Assembly: GCA_963762545.1 (NCBI GenBank)
Contig: CAVXLC010000001.1
Span: 372,001-436,000 of the forward strand
Reading direction: 5' to 3'
Source: JABFSM01 sp963762545
GTDB lineage: Bacteria > Gemmatimonadota > Gemmatimonadetes > Gemmatimonadales > GWC2-71-9
Length of the DNA: 64,000 bases
Under the pieces are notes generated by a model, which made no database searches, was not told the origin of the DNA, and saw nothing but the letters and a program-made list of their open reading frames with translations. Below are positions 1 to 9,490 of this stretch, piece by piece. Each line of letters starts with the position of its first letter. Positions within the stretch are counted from its first letter, which is position 1. The translations under genes and the position numbers were made by a program.

Positions 1-362
1 TCGGGGCGGTCGCGCTGGTGCTGGCGATCATCGGGGTGTACGGCGTGATGGCTTACTCGGTCTCGCAGCGGACCCAGGAGCTCGGCATCCGGCGGGCGCT
101 GGGCGCCGAGGGGAAGGACATCGTGCGGCTGGTGCTGCGGCAGGGGATCGTGGTCGCGGGACTGGGCGCGGTGATCGGACTCGCACTCTCGTTCGCGGCG
201 ACCCGGGCGCTCTCGAGCTTCCTGTTCGGCGTGAGCGCGTTCGATCCGGTGGTCTTCGGCGGGGTGACCGGCGCGCTGGTCGGCGCGGCGGTGATCGCGA
301 CGCTGGTGCCGGCGCGGCGGGCGACGCGGGTGGATCCACTGGTGGCGCTGCGGAACGATTAG
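1..362 (+). CDS. ADOP/MacB-type ABC transporter permease, C-terminal part
   Basis: Left-edge partial gene, open from base 3. The roughly 120 visible residues are the last FtsX/MacB permease domain. They begin in a membrane helix (LAIIGVYGVMAYSVSQRT), continue with the family hallmark QELGIRRALGAEG, two more hydrophobic helices, and end in the usual VPARRATRVDPLVALRND tail. That tail and the FGVSAFDP motif are typical of ADOP permeases (Acidobacterial duplicated orphan permeases), which are abundant in Acidobacteria and Gemmatimonadota. The family sits in the inner membrane and is thought to act in export or lipoprotein-type transport; the substrate cannot be read from this fragment. The N-terminal MacB core and first permease domain lie outside the window. 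Confidence 0.85.
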   Translation, partial: GAVALVLAIIGVYGVMAYSVSQRTQELGIRRALGAEGKDIVRLVLRQGIVVAGLGAVIGLALSFAATRALSSFLFGVSAFDPVVFGGVTGALVGAAVIATLVPARRATRVDPLVALRND

Positions 363-457
363 GGCGCACGGACGCAAGGAATGGGTCTGGGGTTGCAGGG
401 CGGGCCCAGGTCCCCCATGGTTGGCAGGCGGTCTCCATCCTGCCAGGGAGTCGAGCC

Positions 458-1117
458 ATGCCCACCACCTTCACCAGGTCCCGCCGGGCGCTGTTCGGCG
501 TGCTGCTGACGACTCTCCCGGTCGCCATGCACGCGCAATCCGTGAGCGCCGACCTTCGGGCCGGCCTGTACACGGCGGCCGGGGGTATGGGAACGGTGGG
601 AGTGACCCGGGGCGAGCTGCGCAGCGTGCCCGCGGTCGCGTTCGGGGTGGATGTCCGGTCGCCGGGCGCACTGCTCGGGGTTCGGGTGTCGGGGACCTTC
701 GGGGTGTCGAGCGGCACGAATTTCAGTCCTACGCCGGCGTGCACCAACGCGTGCACTCCCCGCTCGATCGTCTCGGGCGGGTTCGCGGGCGTGGCCGCGG
801 ATCTCACCGCACAGCGCCAGACGACCGCGTGGACCTTCCGGCTGGGCGCGGGACCGGGCGTCGTGCTCTATCACTATGGGGTCCAGGGGTTCCTCCAGCT
901 CCAGTGCCCCAGCGGCTCGATGTGCGATGATGGGTTCCGGACCGGCGATACACGAATCGCCCTGCACGTCGGGGGCCTTGCGGCCCGGCGCATGGCGGGC
1001 GTGGCGCTGGTTGTCTCCCTCGAGGACTACCTGAGCAGGCGGCTGGGCGGCGGCGCCAGCCATGATCTGAGTGTTACCGTGGGGGTCGGTTTGGGATCGC
1101 TGTGGGCAAGACGGTGA
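458..1117 (+). CDS. secreted, probably outer-membrane beta-barrel-like protein of unknown function
   Basis: A 219-residue protein with a signal peptide (SRRALFGVLLTTLPVAMHAQS, cleavage after HAQ or nearby). The mature part has alternating polar and apolar glycine-rich strands (AFGVDVRSPG, WTFRLGAGPGVVLYHYG, HDLSVTVGVGLGSLW), as expected for a small outer-membrane barrel, and ends in an aromatic residue near the C-terminus followed by ARR. Four cysteines occur as two close pairs (PACTNAC and LQCPSGSMC), which suggests extracytoplasmic disulphides. The ATG follows a GGGAG-like site. The next gene starts 20 bases downstream, so the two may be cotranscribed. I do not recognise a named family. Confidence 0.6.
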   Translation: MPTTFTRSRRALFGVLLTTLPVAMHAQSVSADLRAGLYTAAGGMGTVGVTRGELRSVPAVAFGVDVRSPGALLGVRVSGTFGVSSGTNFSPTPACTNACTPRSIVSGGFAGVAADLTAQRQTTAWTFRLGAGPGVVLYHYGVQGFLQLQCPSGSMCDDGFRTGDTRIALHVGGLAARRMAGVALVVSLEDYLSRRLGGGASHDLSVTVGVGLGSLWARR

Positions 1118-1136
1118 GGCCCCGGGAGGCTCGAGC

Positions 1137-2381
1137 ATGAGAGCTGCGTGGGCGGCGCTTGCCTTGCTGGTCACCGCCCGGTCCGTCGCCGCGCAGGTGG
1201 ACCAGTCAAAGGCGGCTGCCTATTTCAGGGAAGCGGCGGTGCTCTGCGAACGGGAGGGCGGCCGGCTCTGGGGTGTTTCGTTGTGCGGACCGATGGTCAT
1301 CGCGGATGCGGCCACCAAGACCTACGCGACCAACCAGCCGGTGCCCGACGCCAAGCTGCCCCCCGCCATCGGGTACGCCAACGCGGCGATGACCTGGGGG
1401 GACGCCCGGTGGAGCACCTTGGCCTGGCCGACCATACCGGCCGTGGAGCACAGTCGCGGCCGCCTGATGCTGCACGAGTTGTTTCATCGAGTTCAGCCCC
1501 AGCTCGGACTCCTGGTGCAGGAGGGCGTCAACGAGCACCTGGATACGCCGGACGGGCGCTACTGGCTGCAGCTCGAATGGCGCGCGTTGGCGCGAGCCCT
1601 GAGCGGTTCGGGCGCCGAACGGGACGGAGCGGTTCGGGATGCACTCGGATTCCGCGCGGCGCGGCGCGCGCGGTTCACGGGGGCGGCGGAGAGTGAGCGG
1701 CGGCTCGAGATCAACGAGGGCCTGGCGCAGTACACCGGCACCGTGGCCGCCGCGGCCTCGGTTGCCGAGGCAATCGCCGATGCGATCGAACAGCTTCGAC
1801 AGGCACCCATCATCAACCAGACGCTGGTCCGGACCTTTGCCAATCCATCGGGTGCGGCCTACGGCCTGCTGCTCGACGATTGGTCGCCCGGCTGGACCCG
1901 CCGGATCACGTCGCACGACGACCTGGGCGACATGCTGACGGCCGCCTCCGGCCTCACGCCGACGGCGGGCGCCGTCTCGGCGGCGGAGCGGTACCAGGGG
2001 CCCGAGCTCCGGATCGCGGAGGACTCCCGCGAAGCGGATCGGCAGCGTCGAGTGGCCGAGCTGCGCCAACGGTTCGTCGAAGGCCCGGTCCTCGTGCTCC
2101 CGAACGGGCGCAGCAATGCCTTCATGACCAATGGGATCACGCCAATTCCCGGCGCGGGCACGGTCTACCCATCGTTCCGGACGACCGGGGACTGGGGGAG
2201 CCTGGTCGCGGAACTCGTGCTCATGACCGGCGACCGGAAGAGCCTGGTGCTGCCGGGCCCGGCCACGGTCGAGGGCTCCTCGGTGACTGGCACTGGGTGG
2301 ACCTTGATGCTGGCACCCGGCTGGGTGCTTCGACCGGGCCCGCGCGCGGGTGACTTCGAGGTCGTACCAGGACCCGGGTAA
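1137..2381 (+). CDS. secreted HExxH metallopeptidase-like protein
   Basis: A 414-residue protein starting at ATG 1137, where a clean signal peptide begins (MRAAWAALALLVTARSVAAQ). The open frame extends further upstream but that part overlaps the preceding gene. Residues 113-117 are HELFH, a zinc-binding HExxH motif, and about 75 residues later comes EINEGLAQYTG with a candidate third zinc ligand at Glu194. This spacing is like gluzincin-type peptidases. The C-terminal 150 residues look like a beta-rich accessory domain. The role is inferred to be periplasmic or extracellular proteolysis; the substrate is unknown. It sits before a D-aminoacylase and a prolyl oligopeptidase on the same strand, consistent with a peptide-degradation cluster. 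No named family assigned. Confidence 0.6.
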   Translation: MRAAWAALALLVTARSVAAQVDQSKAAAYFREAAVLCEREGGRLWGVSLCGPMVIADAATKTYATNQPVPDAKLPPAIGYANAAMTWGDARWSTLAWPTIPAVEHSRGRLMLHELFHRVQPQLGLLVQEGVNEHLDTPDGRYWLQLEWRALARALSGSGAERDGAVRDALGFRAARRARFTGAAESERRLEINEGLAQYTGTVAAAASVAEAIADAIEQLRQAPIINQTLVRTFANPSGAAYGLLLDDWSPGWTRRITSHDDLGDMLTAASGLTPTAGAVSAAERYQGPELRIAEDSREADRQRRVAELRQRFVEGPVLVLPNGRSNAFMTNGITPIPGAGTVYPSFRTTGDWGSLVAELVLMTGDRKSLVLPGPATVEGSSVTGTGWTLMLAPGWVLRPGPRAGDFEVVPGPG

Positions 2382-2425
2382 CGCCGGCCCGCAGGGTCCC
2401 GAAGGCGCGAGCTCCCGCCGCGCGG

Positions 2426-2431
2426 TACATT
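2426..2431 (+). promoter_or_regulatory. candidate -10 of a leaderless promoter
   Basis: TACATT lies 7 bases before the ATG at 2439, and there is no Shine-Dalgarno-like sequence in between. That spacing would place the transcription start at or next to the start codon. The same TACATT hexamer, also a few bases before an ATG without a ribosome site, recurs at 46968. No convincing -35 hexamer is visible. Confidence 0.4.
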
Positions 2432-2438
2432 GCGGGCC

Positions 2439-4070
2439 ATGACCACCCGCCGCGATTTCGTCTCCTCCACCGGCCTGGGCCTCGCCGCACTCGGCCTCCC
2501 GGCGCTTCACCTTCACTCCGCCGCGTCCTACGACCTCATCGTCCGGGGCGCCGCCGTCTTCGGCGGCGCGGGCGCGCCGGGGGCCGAGATGGATGTCGGT
2601 GTCCGGGCCGGGCGCATCGCGGCGGTGGCCCGGAAGCTCTCGGCCAAGGGCACCGACGAGATCGACGGCAGGGGCCTGGCGCTGGCGCCCGGCTTCATCG
2701 ACATCCACTCCCACGCCGATGGTGGGCTGGCGGCCGATCCGGCCGCCGAATCGGTGGTCCGGCAGGGAGTGACCACGGTGGTGGTGGGGCAGGACGGCGG
2801 GTCTCACGTGCCGGCAGAAGATGGCACCACCTCGTTCCAGAAGTATTTCGCGCGGGTCGAGGCGATGCCCAGCGCGGTCAATGTCGCGACCATGGTGGGG
2901 CTGGGTCAGGTGCGGCGGGTCGTGGTGGGAGAGGCCAACCGGCCCGCGACGGCGAAGGAGCTGGCGCGGATGACCGCCCTGGTGGAGGCGGCGCTGGCGA
3001 GCGGTGCCTGCGGGGCGAGCACCGGGCTGGAGTATTCCCCGGGCGCCTTCGCGACGCAGGCGGAGCTCATCGCGCTCTGCCGGCCGCTCCGGGTGCGCCG
3101 GCTTCCCTACGCCACCCACATGCGGAACGAGGACGATACCCTCCTCGAGGCCATCGACGAGAGCATCGCGATCGCCCGGGGGGCGCGGTGTCCGCTGCAG
3201 ATTTCCCATCTCAAGACGGCCGGCGCCCGCAACTGGGGCAAGATCGACGCGGTGTTCGCGCGGATCGGGGCGGCGGAGAAAGCCGGGCTCGACGTCACCT
3301 TCGACCGGTATCCCTACATCGCCTGGAGCACCGGGCTCACCAACATGTTTCCGGTCTGGGCGCTGGACGGCGGGGATGAGCCGTTCCTCAAGCGGCTGGA
3401 CGATTCGGCCACGGCGGCCAGGATCCGGACCGAATCGGAGGACAAGGCGGCCCTGATCGGCGGGTGGCACAACGTGCAGCTCGCGAGCGTCAAGGCCGCG
3501 ACGGACAGCGGCGCGGTGGGCCAGCGGCTGGACGACTGGGGCAAGGCGCGGGGGCTCGCGCCCTACGAGGCGGCCGTGGCGCTGCTCAAGCACAGCACCA
3601 CCAATGTGAGCACGGTGGTGTTCGGGATGAGCGAGGAGAATCTGGAGCGGTTCCTGGCGCACCCCAAGTGCATGATCTGCAGCGACGGCGGCGCGTTCGC
3701 GGTGAGCGGGCCGGCGCGGAGCGGGCGGCCGCATCCGCGCGGGCTCGGCACGTTTCCGCGGGTGCTGGGTCGCTACGTCCGAGAGCGGAAGGTGATCACA
3801 CTGGCGCAGGCGATGGACAAGATGACGGCGATGCCGGCCCGGCGGCTGCGCCTGGCGGGGCGGGGGAGGATCGCGGCGGGGGCCTGGGCGGATCTTGTGC
3901 TGTTCGATCCGGCGACGGTAGCGGACCGGGCGACGTTCGAGGATCCGTTTCAGTATCCGGCCGGCATTCCGACCGTGGTGGTGAACGGGAAGATCGCGCT
4001 CCGGGATGGGGAGCGAGTGGGAAAGGGGAGCGGGAAGGCATTGCGGGTTGGGAAATCGTCCTCGAACTGA
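2439..4070 (+). CDS. N-acyl-D-amino-acid deacylase (D-aminoacylase family amidohydrolase)
   Basis: A 543-residue metal-dependent amidohydrolase, expected to release D-amino acids from N-acyl-D-amino acids. It starts at ATG 2439 with a twin-arginine-like signal (TTRRDFVSSTGLGLAALGLP), so export as a folded protein is likely. The metal-binding HxH is in FIDIHSHADGG. Further family signs are GQDGG in the N-terminal part, the THMRNEDD and QISHLK segments, and the late aspartate in MICSDGG. The C-terminus carries the usual amidohydrolase ending (GRIAAGAWADLVLFDPATV, then VVVNGKIALRDGE). Length matches the family. It is followed 22 bases later by a prolyl oligopeptidase. Possible alternative: dihydroorotase-like hydrolase, but the HSHADGG context favours D-aminoacylase. 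Confidence 0.88.
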   Translation: MTTRRDFVSSTGLGLAALGLPALHLHSAASYDLIVRGAAVFGGAGAPGAEMDVGVRAGRIAAVARKLSAKGTDEIDGRGLALAPGFIDIHSHADGGLAADPAAESVVRQGVTTVVVGQDGGSHVPAEDGTTSFQKYFARVEAMPSAVNVATMVGLGQVRRVVVGEANRPATAKELARMTALVEAALASGACGASTGLEYSPGAFATQAELIALCRPLRVRRLPYATHMRNEDDTLLEAIDESIAIARGARCPLQISHLKTAGARNWGKIDAVFARIGAAEKAGLDVTFDRYPYIAWSTGLTNMFPVWALDGGDEPFLKRLDDSATAARIRTESEDKAALIGGWHNVQLASVKAATDSGAVGQRLDDWGKARGLAPYEAAVALLKHSTTNVSTVVFGMSEENLERFLAHPKCMICSDGGAFAVSGPARSGRPHPRGLGTFPRVLGRYVRERKVITLAQAMDKMTAMPARRLRLAGRGRIAAGAWADLVLFDPATVADRATFEDPFQYPAGIPTVVVNGKIALRDGERVGKGSGKALRVGKSSSN

Positions 4071-4092
4071 GCCTTGAATCCTCGGAGCCTGT

Positions 4093-6195
4093 ATGCGACA
4101 GCTGCCGCGTCTCCTTGCCCTCCTCGCATTCGGCGCTTCGATGCCGGCGGCGATGGCGGCCCAGAAGCCCCCCGCCGATCCCTACCTCTGGCTGGAAAAC
4201 GTCACCAGCCCGCGGTCGATGGCCTGGGTCCATGCCCGGAACGCGGCGACGGAGGCGGTCCTCACCAGGTCGCCGCTGTACCAGCCGATCTTCGACCGGA
4301 TCAAGCAGATCATGGACTCGAAGGACAAGATCGCGTATCCCCGGATCATCGGCGACCGGATCTACAACTTCTGGCAGGACCAGGAGCATCAGCGCGGCAT
4401 CTGGCGGCGGACCAGCTGGAACGACTACAGCAGCGGCTCGCCGACCTGGGAAACCGTGCTCGACGTGGACGCGCTGAGCAAGGCCGAGGGGGTCACCTGG
4501 TCGTTTGCCGGCGCCGACTGTCTCGAGCCGGAGAACCAGCGTTGCCTGGTCGCCCTCGCGCGGGGCGGCTCGGACGCCAACGTGGTGCGGGAGTTCGACC
4601 TCGGCTCCCGGCAATTCGTGGCCGGCGGCATCGGGCTCCCCGAGGCCAAGTCGGACATCACCTGGCTGGACCGGAACACGGTGCTGGTGGGCACCAACTT
4701 CGGGCCCGGCAGCATGACCACGTCCGGTTATCCGCGCATGCTCAAGCGCTGGAAGCGCGGCACGCCGCTCTCCTCCGCCGAAACGGTGCTCGAGGTGCCC
4801 GCGAGCCACGTGTCGGTCGGCTCCTTCAGTTACGAGGAGAACGGCCGGCGCTACGTTCGCATCACCGACGGCGAGACCTTCTACACCAACGTCGCCTACC
4901 TCTATGAGCAGGGCAAACTGGTGAAGCTCGATCGGCCCGAAGACTCCGACGTCTACCTGAGGCTCGGGCAGGTGATCGTGTATGTGCGGGATCCCTGGAC
5001 CGTGGGGGGAACGACCTGGGGCACCGGTTCCCTGGTGGCGATGAAGCTGGATGATTTTCTGGCCGGCAAGCGCGCCTTTTCCCTCATCATGCAGCCCGGT
5101 CCGCGCGAGACGATCCGGGGCGTCTCCGCCACGAAGGACTACCTGCTCGTCGGCGTGCTCAACAACGTGCAGGGCGAGATTCGCCGGTATCACCCCGGTG
5201 CGGACGGCGCCTGGACCTACGGCACGGTGCCGGTTCCGGGGCTGGGTGACATCAGGGTGGCCGCCAGCGCGACCACGACCAACCGGTTCTTCTTCGATTT
5301 CGCCAATTTCGTTCAGCCGACGACCCTCTACGCCAGTCTCGAGGATGGCAGCGTCGCCGAGGTGAAGCGGCTGCCCGCCCAGTTTGACGCGACCGGTTTG
5401 CAGGTGGAGCAGCGGGAGGCGACCTCGAAGGACGGCACCAAGGTGCCCTTCTTCCTGGTGCACCGCGAGGGCATGGCGCTCGACGGCAACAACCCCACGC
5501 TGCTCTACGCCTACGGCGGGTTCGAGATTTCCATGACCCCGTCCTATGCCGCCACGCAGGGCGCGGCGTGGCTCGAGCGCGGCGGGGTGTACGTCCTGGC
5601 GAATCTGAGGGGCGGAGGAGAGTTCGGCCCGCAATGGCACCGGGCCGGGCTCAAGGAGAACCGGCAGCGCATCTACGACGATTTTGCCGCCGTGTCCGAA
5701 GAGCTGATCCGCGAGCGGGTGACGTCTCCGGCGCGTCTCGGCATCATGGGCGGGAGCAATGGGGGGCTGCTCATGGGGGTGGCCCTGACCCAGCGTCCTG
5801 ACCTCTACAAGGCGGTCGTCATCGAGAACCCGCTGCTCGACATGAAGCGCTACAGCCACCTGCTGGCCGGGGCGAGCTGGATGGGAGAGTATGGCGATCC
5901 CGACAAGCCGGAGGAGTGGAGCTACATCTCCAAGTACTCTCCCTATCAGAACCTCAAGGCCGGGACCACCTATCCGACGGTGCTGTTCACCACCACGACC
6001 CGGGATGACCGGGTGCACCCCGCCCACGCGCGCAAGATGGCAGCCAAGATGCAGGCGATGGGGATTCCCTTCTACTACTTCGAGAACACCGAAGGAGGGC
6101 ACGGTGCCGGCGTCACCAGCGCCCAGCGGGCGAAGACGCTGGCCCTGACCTACGCCTACCTCTGGAAGCAGCTGGGCGGCGCCCTGACGCCGTGA
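4093..6195 (+). CDS. prolyl oligopeptidase family serine peptidase (S9A)
   Basis: A 700-residue S9A peptidase that cleaves short peptides, usually after proline. A signal peptide precedes PADPYLWLENV, the family's typical N-terminal start. The middle, about residues 70-410, is the beta-propeller domain. The C-terminal alpha/beta-hydrolase domain contains the catalytic triad: Ser555 in GGSNGGLL, Asp639 in TTRDDRVHP, and His670 in EGGHGAG. The segment GGFEISMTP with RGGGEFGPQWH is also characteristic. The ATG at 4093 has TCGGAG eight bases upstream. With its signal peptide it probably acts in the periplasm. It follows the D-aminoacylase closely, so the two may form one peptide-degrading unit. 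Confidence 0.93.
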   Translation: MRQLPRLLALLAFGASMPAAMAAQKPPADPYLWLENVTSPRSMAWVHARNAATEAVLTRSPLYQPIFDRIKQIMDSKDKIAYPRIIGDRIYNFWQDQEHQRGIWRRTSWNDYSSGSPTWETVLDVDALSKAEGVTWSFAGADCLEPENQRCLVALARGGSDANVVREFDLGSRQFVAGGIGLPEAKSDITWLDRNTVLVGTNFGPGSMTTSGYPRMLKRWKRGTPLSSAETVLEVPASHVSVGSFSYEENGRRYVRITDGETFYTNVAYLYEQGKLVKLDRPEDSDVYLRLGQVIVYVRDPWTVGGTTWGTGSLVAMKLDDFLAGKRAFSLIMQPGPRETIRGVSATKDYLLVGVLNNVQGEIRRYHPGADGAWTYGTVPVPGLGDIRVAASATTTNRFFFDFANFVQPTTLYASLEDGSVAEVKRLPAQFDATGLQVEQREATSKDGTKVPFFLVHREGMALDGNNPTLLYAYGGFEISMTPSYAATQGAAWLERGGVYVLANLRGGGEFGPQWHRAGLKENRQRIYDDFAAVSEELIRERVTSPARLGIMGGSNGGLLMGVALTQRPDLYKAVVIENPLLDMKRYSHLLAGASWMGEYGDPDKPEEWSYISKYSPYQNLKAGTTYPTVLFTTTTRDDRVHPAHARKMAAKMQAMGIPFYYFENTEGGHGAGVTSAQRAKTLALTYAYLWKQLGGALTP

Positions 6196-6220
6196 CGACC
6201 CGCGCCGCCCCCGACGCGAT

Positions 6221-8156
6221 TCACTTGACGAAGTTCAGCTTCTTCATCAGTGCCACGAACCGCGGTTCCGCGCGGAGCGGATCGAAGATGGCATCCCGTC
6301 CGAGCCACGCCATCATCTGGGAGTCGCCAGCGAGCGCCCGCTCGAGGTTGTCGAGCGCTCGCGCGTGGTCGCCGAGGCCCAGATACACGAGCGCCAGATT
6401 GAACGGCAGCACCCGACCACCAGCCGACAGCTTCTTGAGTGCTTCGAGCTCTGCCATCGCGCGGCTCCGATCGCCCGCCGCCCCGTACGCGTAGGCGAGA
6501 TACGCGGTCACGAAGGGAGGGGCGCCCATCGTCGTCGCTTTCTCGATGAACGGGATCGCCTCGCGGAACTCTCCGGCATCGAGGCCGCTCCAGCCTTCCA
6601 GCATGACGGGAAAGAAATAGGTGGGATCGAGCTCCCCCGCCTTTCTCGCCAACTCCCTGGTCGTCTTGAAGTCCTTCGCGAACACAGGGGCCATGGCGGC
6701 ATCGACCAGCACCTGCGGGGACAACGGATCCAGCTCGGCCGCGTGCCGGCTTTCCGCGACGGATTCATCGAATCGTCCGGTGAACGCCAGCGCCATGGCG
6801 AACTGATCGTGCGCAAAGGCGTAGTTCGGGTTGAGCTGAATCGCCCGCCGGAATTCGCGCTCGCAACCGGCCCAGTCGAATTCGTAGAAGAGCTTGAAGG
6901 TGGCGAGTGACGTGTACGCCTCGGCCGAATTGCCGTCCAACTGCACCGCCCTCTCGGCGGCTGCTTTGGCCTTGGGCCTTGCCTCGGAGGCGGTCAGGAA
7001 CCCCTCGTTATAGCCGGCCCAGAGGTACGCGTCCGACAACCCCGAGTATGCCGGGGCGAACGCCGGACTCAGCCTCACGGCCTCTTCGAACTGGGCAATC
7101 GCCTTTTGCAGGTTCTCGTCGCTCGGACGGTTGAAGAAATAGCGGCCCTTGAGATAGGCATCGTGGCCTTCCGGATTCACACTCGGCGCGGTCGTGAGCC
7201 GTGAGTGCTCGTCGGGCGTCAGGCGCACGTTGATCTCGCGCGCGATCGCCGACGCAAGCTCGGCTTGCAGCGCCAGCACGTCGCTCGAGCTGCGCTCGAA
7301 GCTCTTGGCCCACAAGTGCTTGTCCGCCCGGGCGTCGATCAACTGGGCGGTGATCCGGACTTTGTCGCCGGATCGGGTCACCGAACCCTCCACCACCGCA
7401 TCCACGTCGAGCGTCTTCGCGATCTCCGGCGTGGCCGGGCGGTTCCTGCCCCGGAACTGCATCGCCGAGCCGCGCGACGTGACCCGGAGCTGGCTGATGG
7501 TCGCGAGAGCGGCCGTCAACTCATCGGTCATCCCTTCGGCAAAGTACTCCTGGGTGGAATCTCCCGAGTAATTGTCGAGCGGCAGGACGGCAATCGAGCG
7601 AATCACGGCGGGCTGGTTCGCATGGCCAGCGGCGGATGAGGGCCGCCGGAGGATTCCCGACCGGGCGACCGCGAACGCGCCAGCCACGCCGAGGATGGCG
7701 AGAACGACGGTACCCCGCCGCCGCGCCGGGCCCGTGGCCGGCCCGCGCTTCGGTTCGCTGCCCGGGGTGGCCGGCGGCTCCGGCGCCGTGAGCGCATCGG
7801 CGAACTGGCGCGCGCTCGAGAACCGATCCGTCGGCGCCTTCGCCAAGGCCCGCATCACGGCGGTGTCGAGTGACGGCGGCACGACGTCGCGCACCACCCG
7901 CAATGACGTCGGGCGTTCCGTCATCAGCTTCGCGATCATCGTACGTGCCGTGGGACCGTTCAGGGGCGGCTCTCCCCACGCCCAGCACGGCAGCGAGCTC
8001 CGGCTTGAGCACCTTGACGGCAACCCGTCGGTCGTGCTTGAGGTCGTGGGCCAGGTAGACCGTGGCCATTCCGCCCTCGCCGAGCTCCCGTTCGAGGCGG
8101 TAGCGGTCGGCGAGTGCCGCCCTCAGTTGTTCCAGGGATGTTGGAAGCTCGGTCAC
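6221..8156 (-). pseudogene. broken Ser/Thr protein kinase-TolB-like-TPR gene with kinase core deleted
   Basis: Starting from GTG at 8156, the first 59 codons are the N-lobe of a Hanks-type kinase: RYRLERELGEGGMATVYLA (glycine loop) and VAVKVLKPELAAVLG (catalytic lysine). At about 7980 the sequence jumps, in another frame, to the end of a kinase C-lobe (GEPPLNGPTART, then RALAKAPTDRFSSARQFADAL). The catalytic loop (HRD), DFG and APE segments, about 170 residues in intact family members, are absent. In the original frame translation would run on as nonsense to 7521. The downstream frame then encodes a membrane helix, a TolB-like domain (SIAVLPLDNYSGDSTQEYF) and several TPR repeats to the stop at 6221. 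No active kinase can be made. Residual expression of the TolB-TPR part is possible but unsupported. Confidence 0.8.
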
Positions 8157-8533
8157 GCTGATCCTGTCGGGGGCCTGAACGCTGTAGCTTACCCGGCTGC
8201 GCGAAATGCGGCCAGCGCGTCGCCGGCGCTGAAGGATTCTTCATACCTCGTCAAGAAGGTCGCGTCAGCCACGCCAGCCAATGTGGCGGATATCGGCCGA
8301 ACCCGTGCGAGTTCGGCAGGTGCCCGGGCCGGAAAGCCGCTCGGAAGTGTGAAGTCCATGCTGCCCAACGAATATGACGCGTACCTCTACGACGTGCGGC
8401 GGGACTGCTGGCCAAGGGGTATCCCTACCGCCCGTGAAATCATGAAGCCTCGCCGTGAACCATGAAGCCACGCCGAGGCACGTGAGTTGCCACTCGTGTG
8501 CGGCTCTGGCAGCCTCTTACAGGGAGACGGACT
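8157..8533. other. non-coding stretch between divergent genes
   Basis: About 377 bases without a supported gene. On the minus side TAAGCT, read from about 8195 towards the broken kinase gene, could be its -10. Two imperfect 20-base units lie head to tail at 8441-8480 (each starts CATGAAGCC). A short plus-strand stretch near 8355-8400 encodes LPNEYDAYLYDV, which looks protein-like but is too short and frame-broken to name; it may be a gene remnant. Confidence 0.4.
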
Positions 8534-9475
8534 TTGACCACTCGACCCAACCGCAGGAGAACGCTGCGGGGACTGAGTTCGCTCGCGGCCGGGGGCATCC
8601 TGGTGCTGGGCCTTTCGGCGCTCCTGGTCGGGATGGCGGCGGTGCCTCCCGCGGCCCCCCGGTCCGACGCACACTCAGACAGCGCGCGCTCACTGTTGCC
8701 GAGTTTCCTGGGCCGGAGCGGAAACCTCCGGTCGATCCTGGCGACTCCCGAGCAGGCCGCGGTGAATCCAGTGATGCGGGTGTTGCTCGCTCCGGTTCAC
8801 AACCTGGCACCGGGCATTCGTCTGCTCGGGGTGACCGCACCGGATGGCGATCAAGTGAATTTCCTGGGACTGATCCCGTTCCGCGCCAAGGCAGGCGCCC
8901 GGTTGGGGGGCTACAACATCGGTTTCTGGCCGGGGGAATCGGGCCGCAAGACCCGGTGGGCGCTCCCGGAGGGTTTCATCGAAGTCACTCGGGCCAACGA
9001 GGCGACCCCGGTGTCGAAGCGATTTCGGCTCGCCGATTTCCTGACCCATGACCAGCAGGACGTGTGGCCCAAGTATCTGGTGCTGCAGCCGAGGCTGCTG
9101 GACAAGCTGGAGCTCATCGGGGAGGCGCTGGAGCATGCGGGCCTCTCGTCGAGGCTCCACGTGATGTCGGGCTTCCGGACCCCGCAATACAACGCCAAGG
9201 GCGTCGGGCCCAAGGGCGGCCGGTCCAAGGACAGCCAGCACATGTACGGCGACGCCGCCGACGTGTTCGTGGACGCAGACGGGAACGGCGTCATGGACGA
9301 CCTCGACGGCGATGGTCGCACGACCTTCGCGGATGCCCAGTTCCTGGAGCGCATTGCCGAGCGGGTCGAAGCGGCGCACCCGGACCTGGTGGGTGGGCTC
9401 GGGCTCTACCGCGCCACCAGTGCGCACGGCCCGTTCGTGCATGTGGACGCGCGAGGCTACCGAGCCCGCTGGTAG
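8534..9475 (+). CDS. M15-type peptidase (D-Ala-D-Ala carboxypeptidase-like), membrane-anchored or secreted
   Basis: A 313-residue protein. I choose TTG 8534 because AGGGAGA lies seven bases upstream and the product then begins with a basic stretch (TTRPNRRRTLRG) and a signal/anchor helix (LAAGGILVLGLSALLVGMAAV). The C-terminal 120 residues match the Peptidase_M15_3/YcbK-like fold: SGFRTPQYN, then QHMYGDAADVFVDADG with zinc ligands His236 and Asp243, and a last His near 303 in FVHVDARG. The enzyme probably trims peptidoglycan peptides in the periplasm. The middle section (about 60-180) is a family-unspecific beta-rich region. It is transcribed alone, with a hairpin shortly after the stop. Confidence 0.78.
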   Translation: MTTRPNRRRTLRGLSSLAAGGILVLGLSALLVGMAAVPPAAPRSDAHSDSARSLLPSFLGRSGNLRSILATPEQAAVNPVMRVLLAPVHNLAPGIRLLGVTAPDGDQVNFLGLIPFRAKAGARLGGYNIGFWPGESGRKTRWALPEGFIEVTRANEATPVSKRFRLADFLTHDQQDVWPKYLVLQPRLLDKLELIGEALEHAGLSSRLHVMSGFRTPQYNAKGVGPKGGRSKDSQHMYGDAADVFVDADGNGVMDDLDGDGRTTFADAQFLERIAERVEAAHPDLVGGLGLYRATSAHGPFVHVDARGYRARW

Positions 9476-9490
9476 GTTCCCGAGCCTCGA

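Noticed and set aside
1206..3734. 842-codon minus-strand open frame
   Set aside because: It lies antisense to the HExxH peptidase and D-aminoacylase genes, has Arg/His/Pro/Gly-rich composition and no domain; it is a shadow of GC-rich coding DNA.
3796..6102. 768-codon minus-strand open frame across the prolyl oligopeptidase
   Set aside because: Low-complexity shadow; the plus strand carries a complete S9A peptidase with its triad.
7572..8465. 297-codon plus-strand open frame opposite the kinase gene
   Set aside because: Antisense to recognisable kinase and TolB sequence; only a short segment near 8355-8400 looks protein-like.
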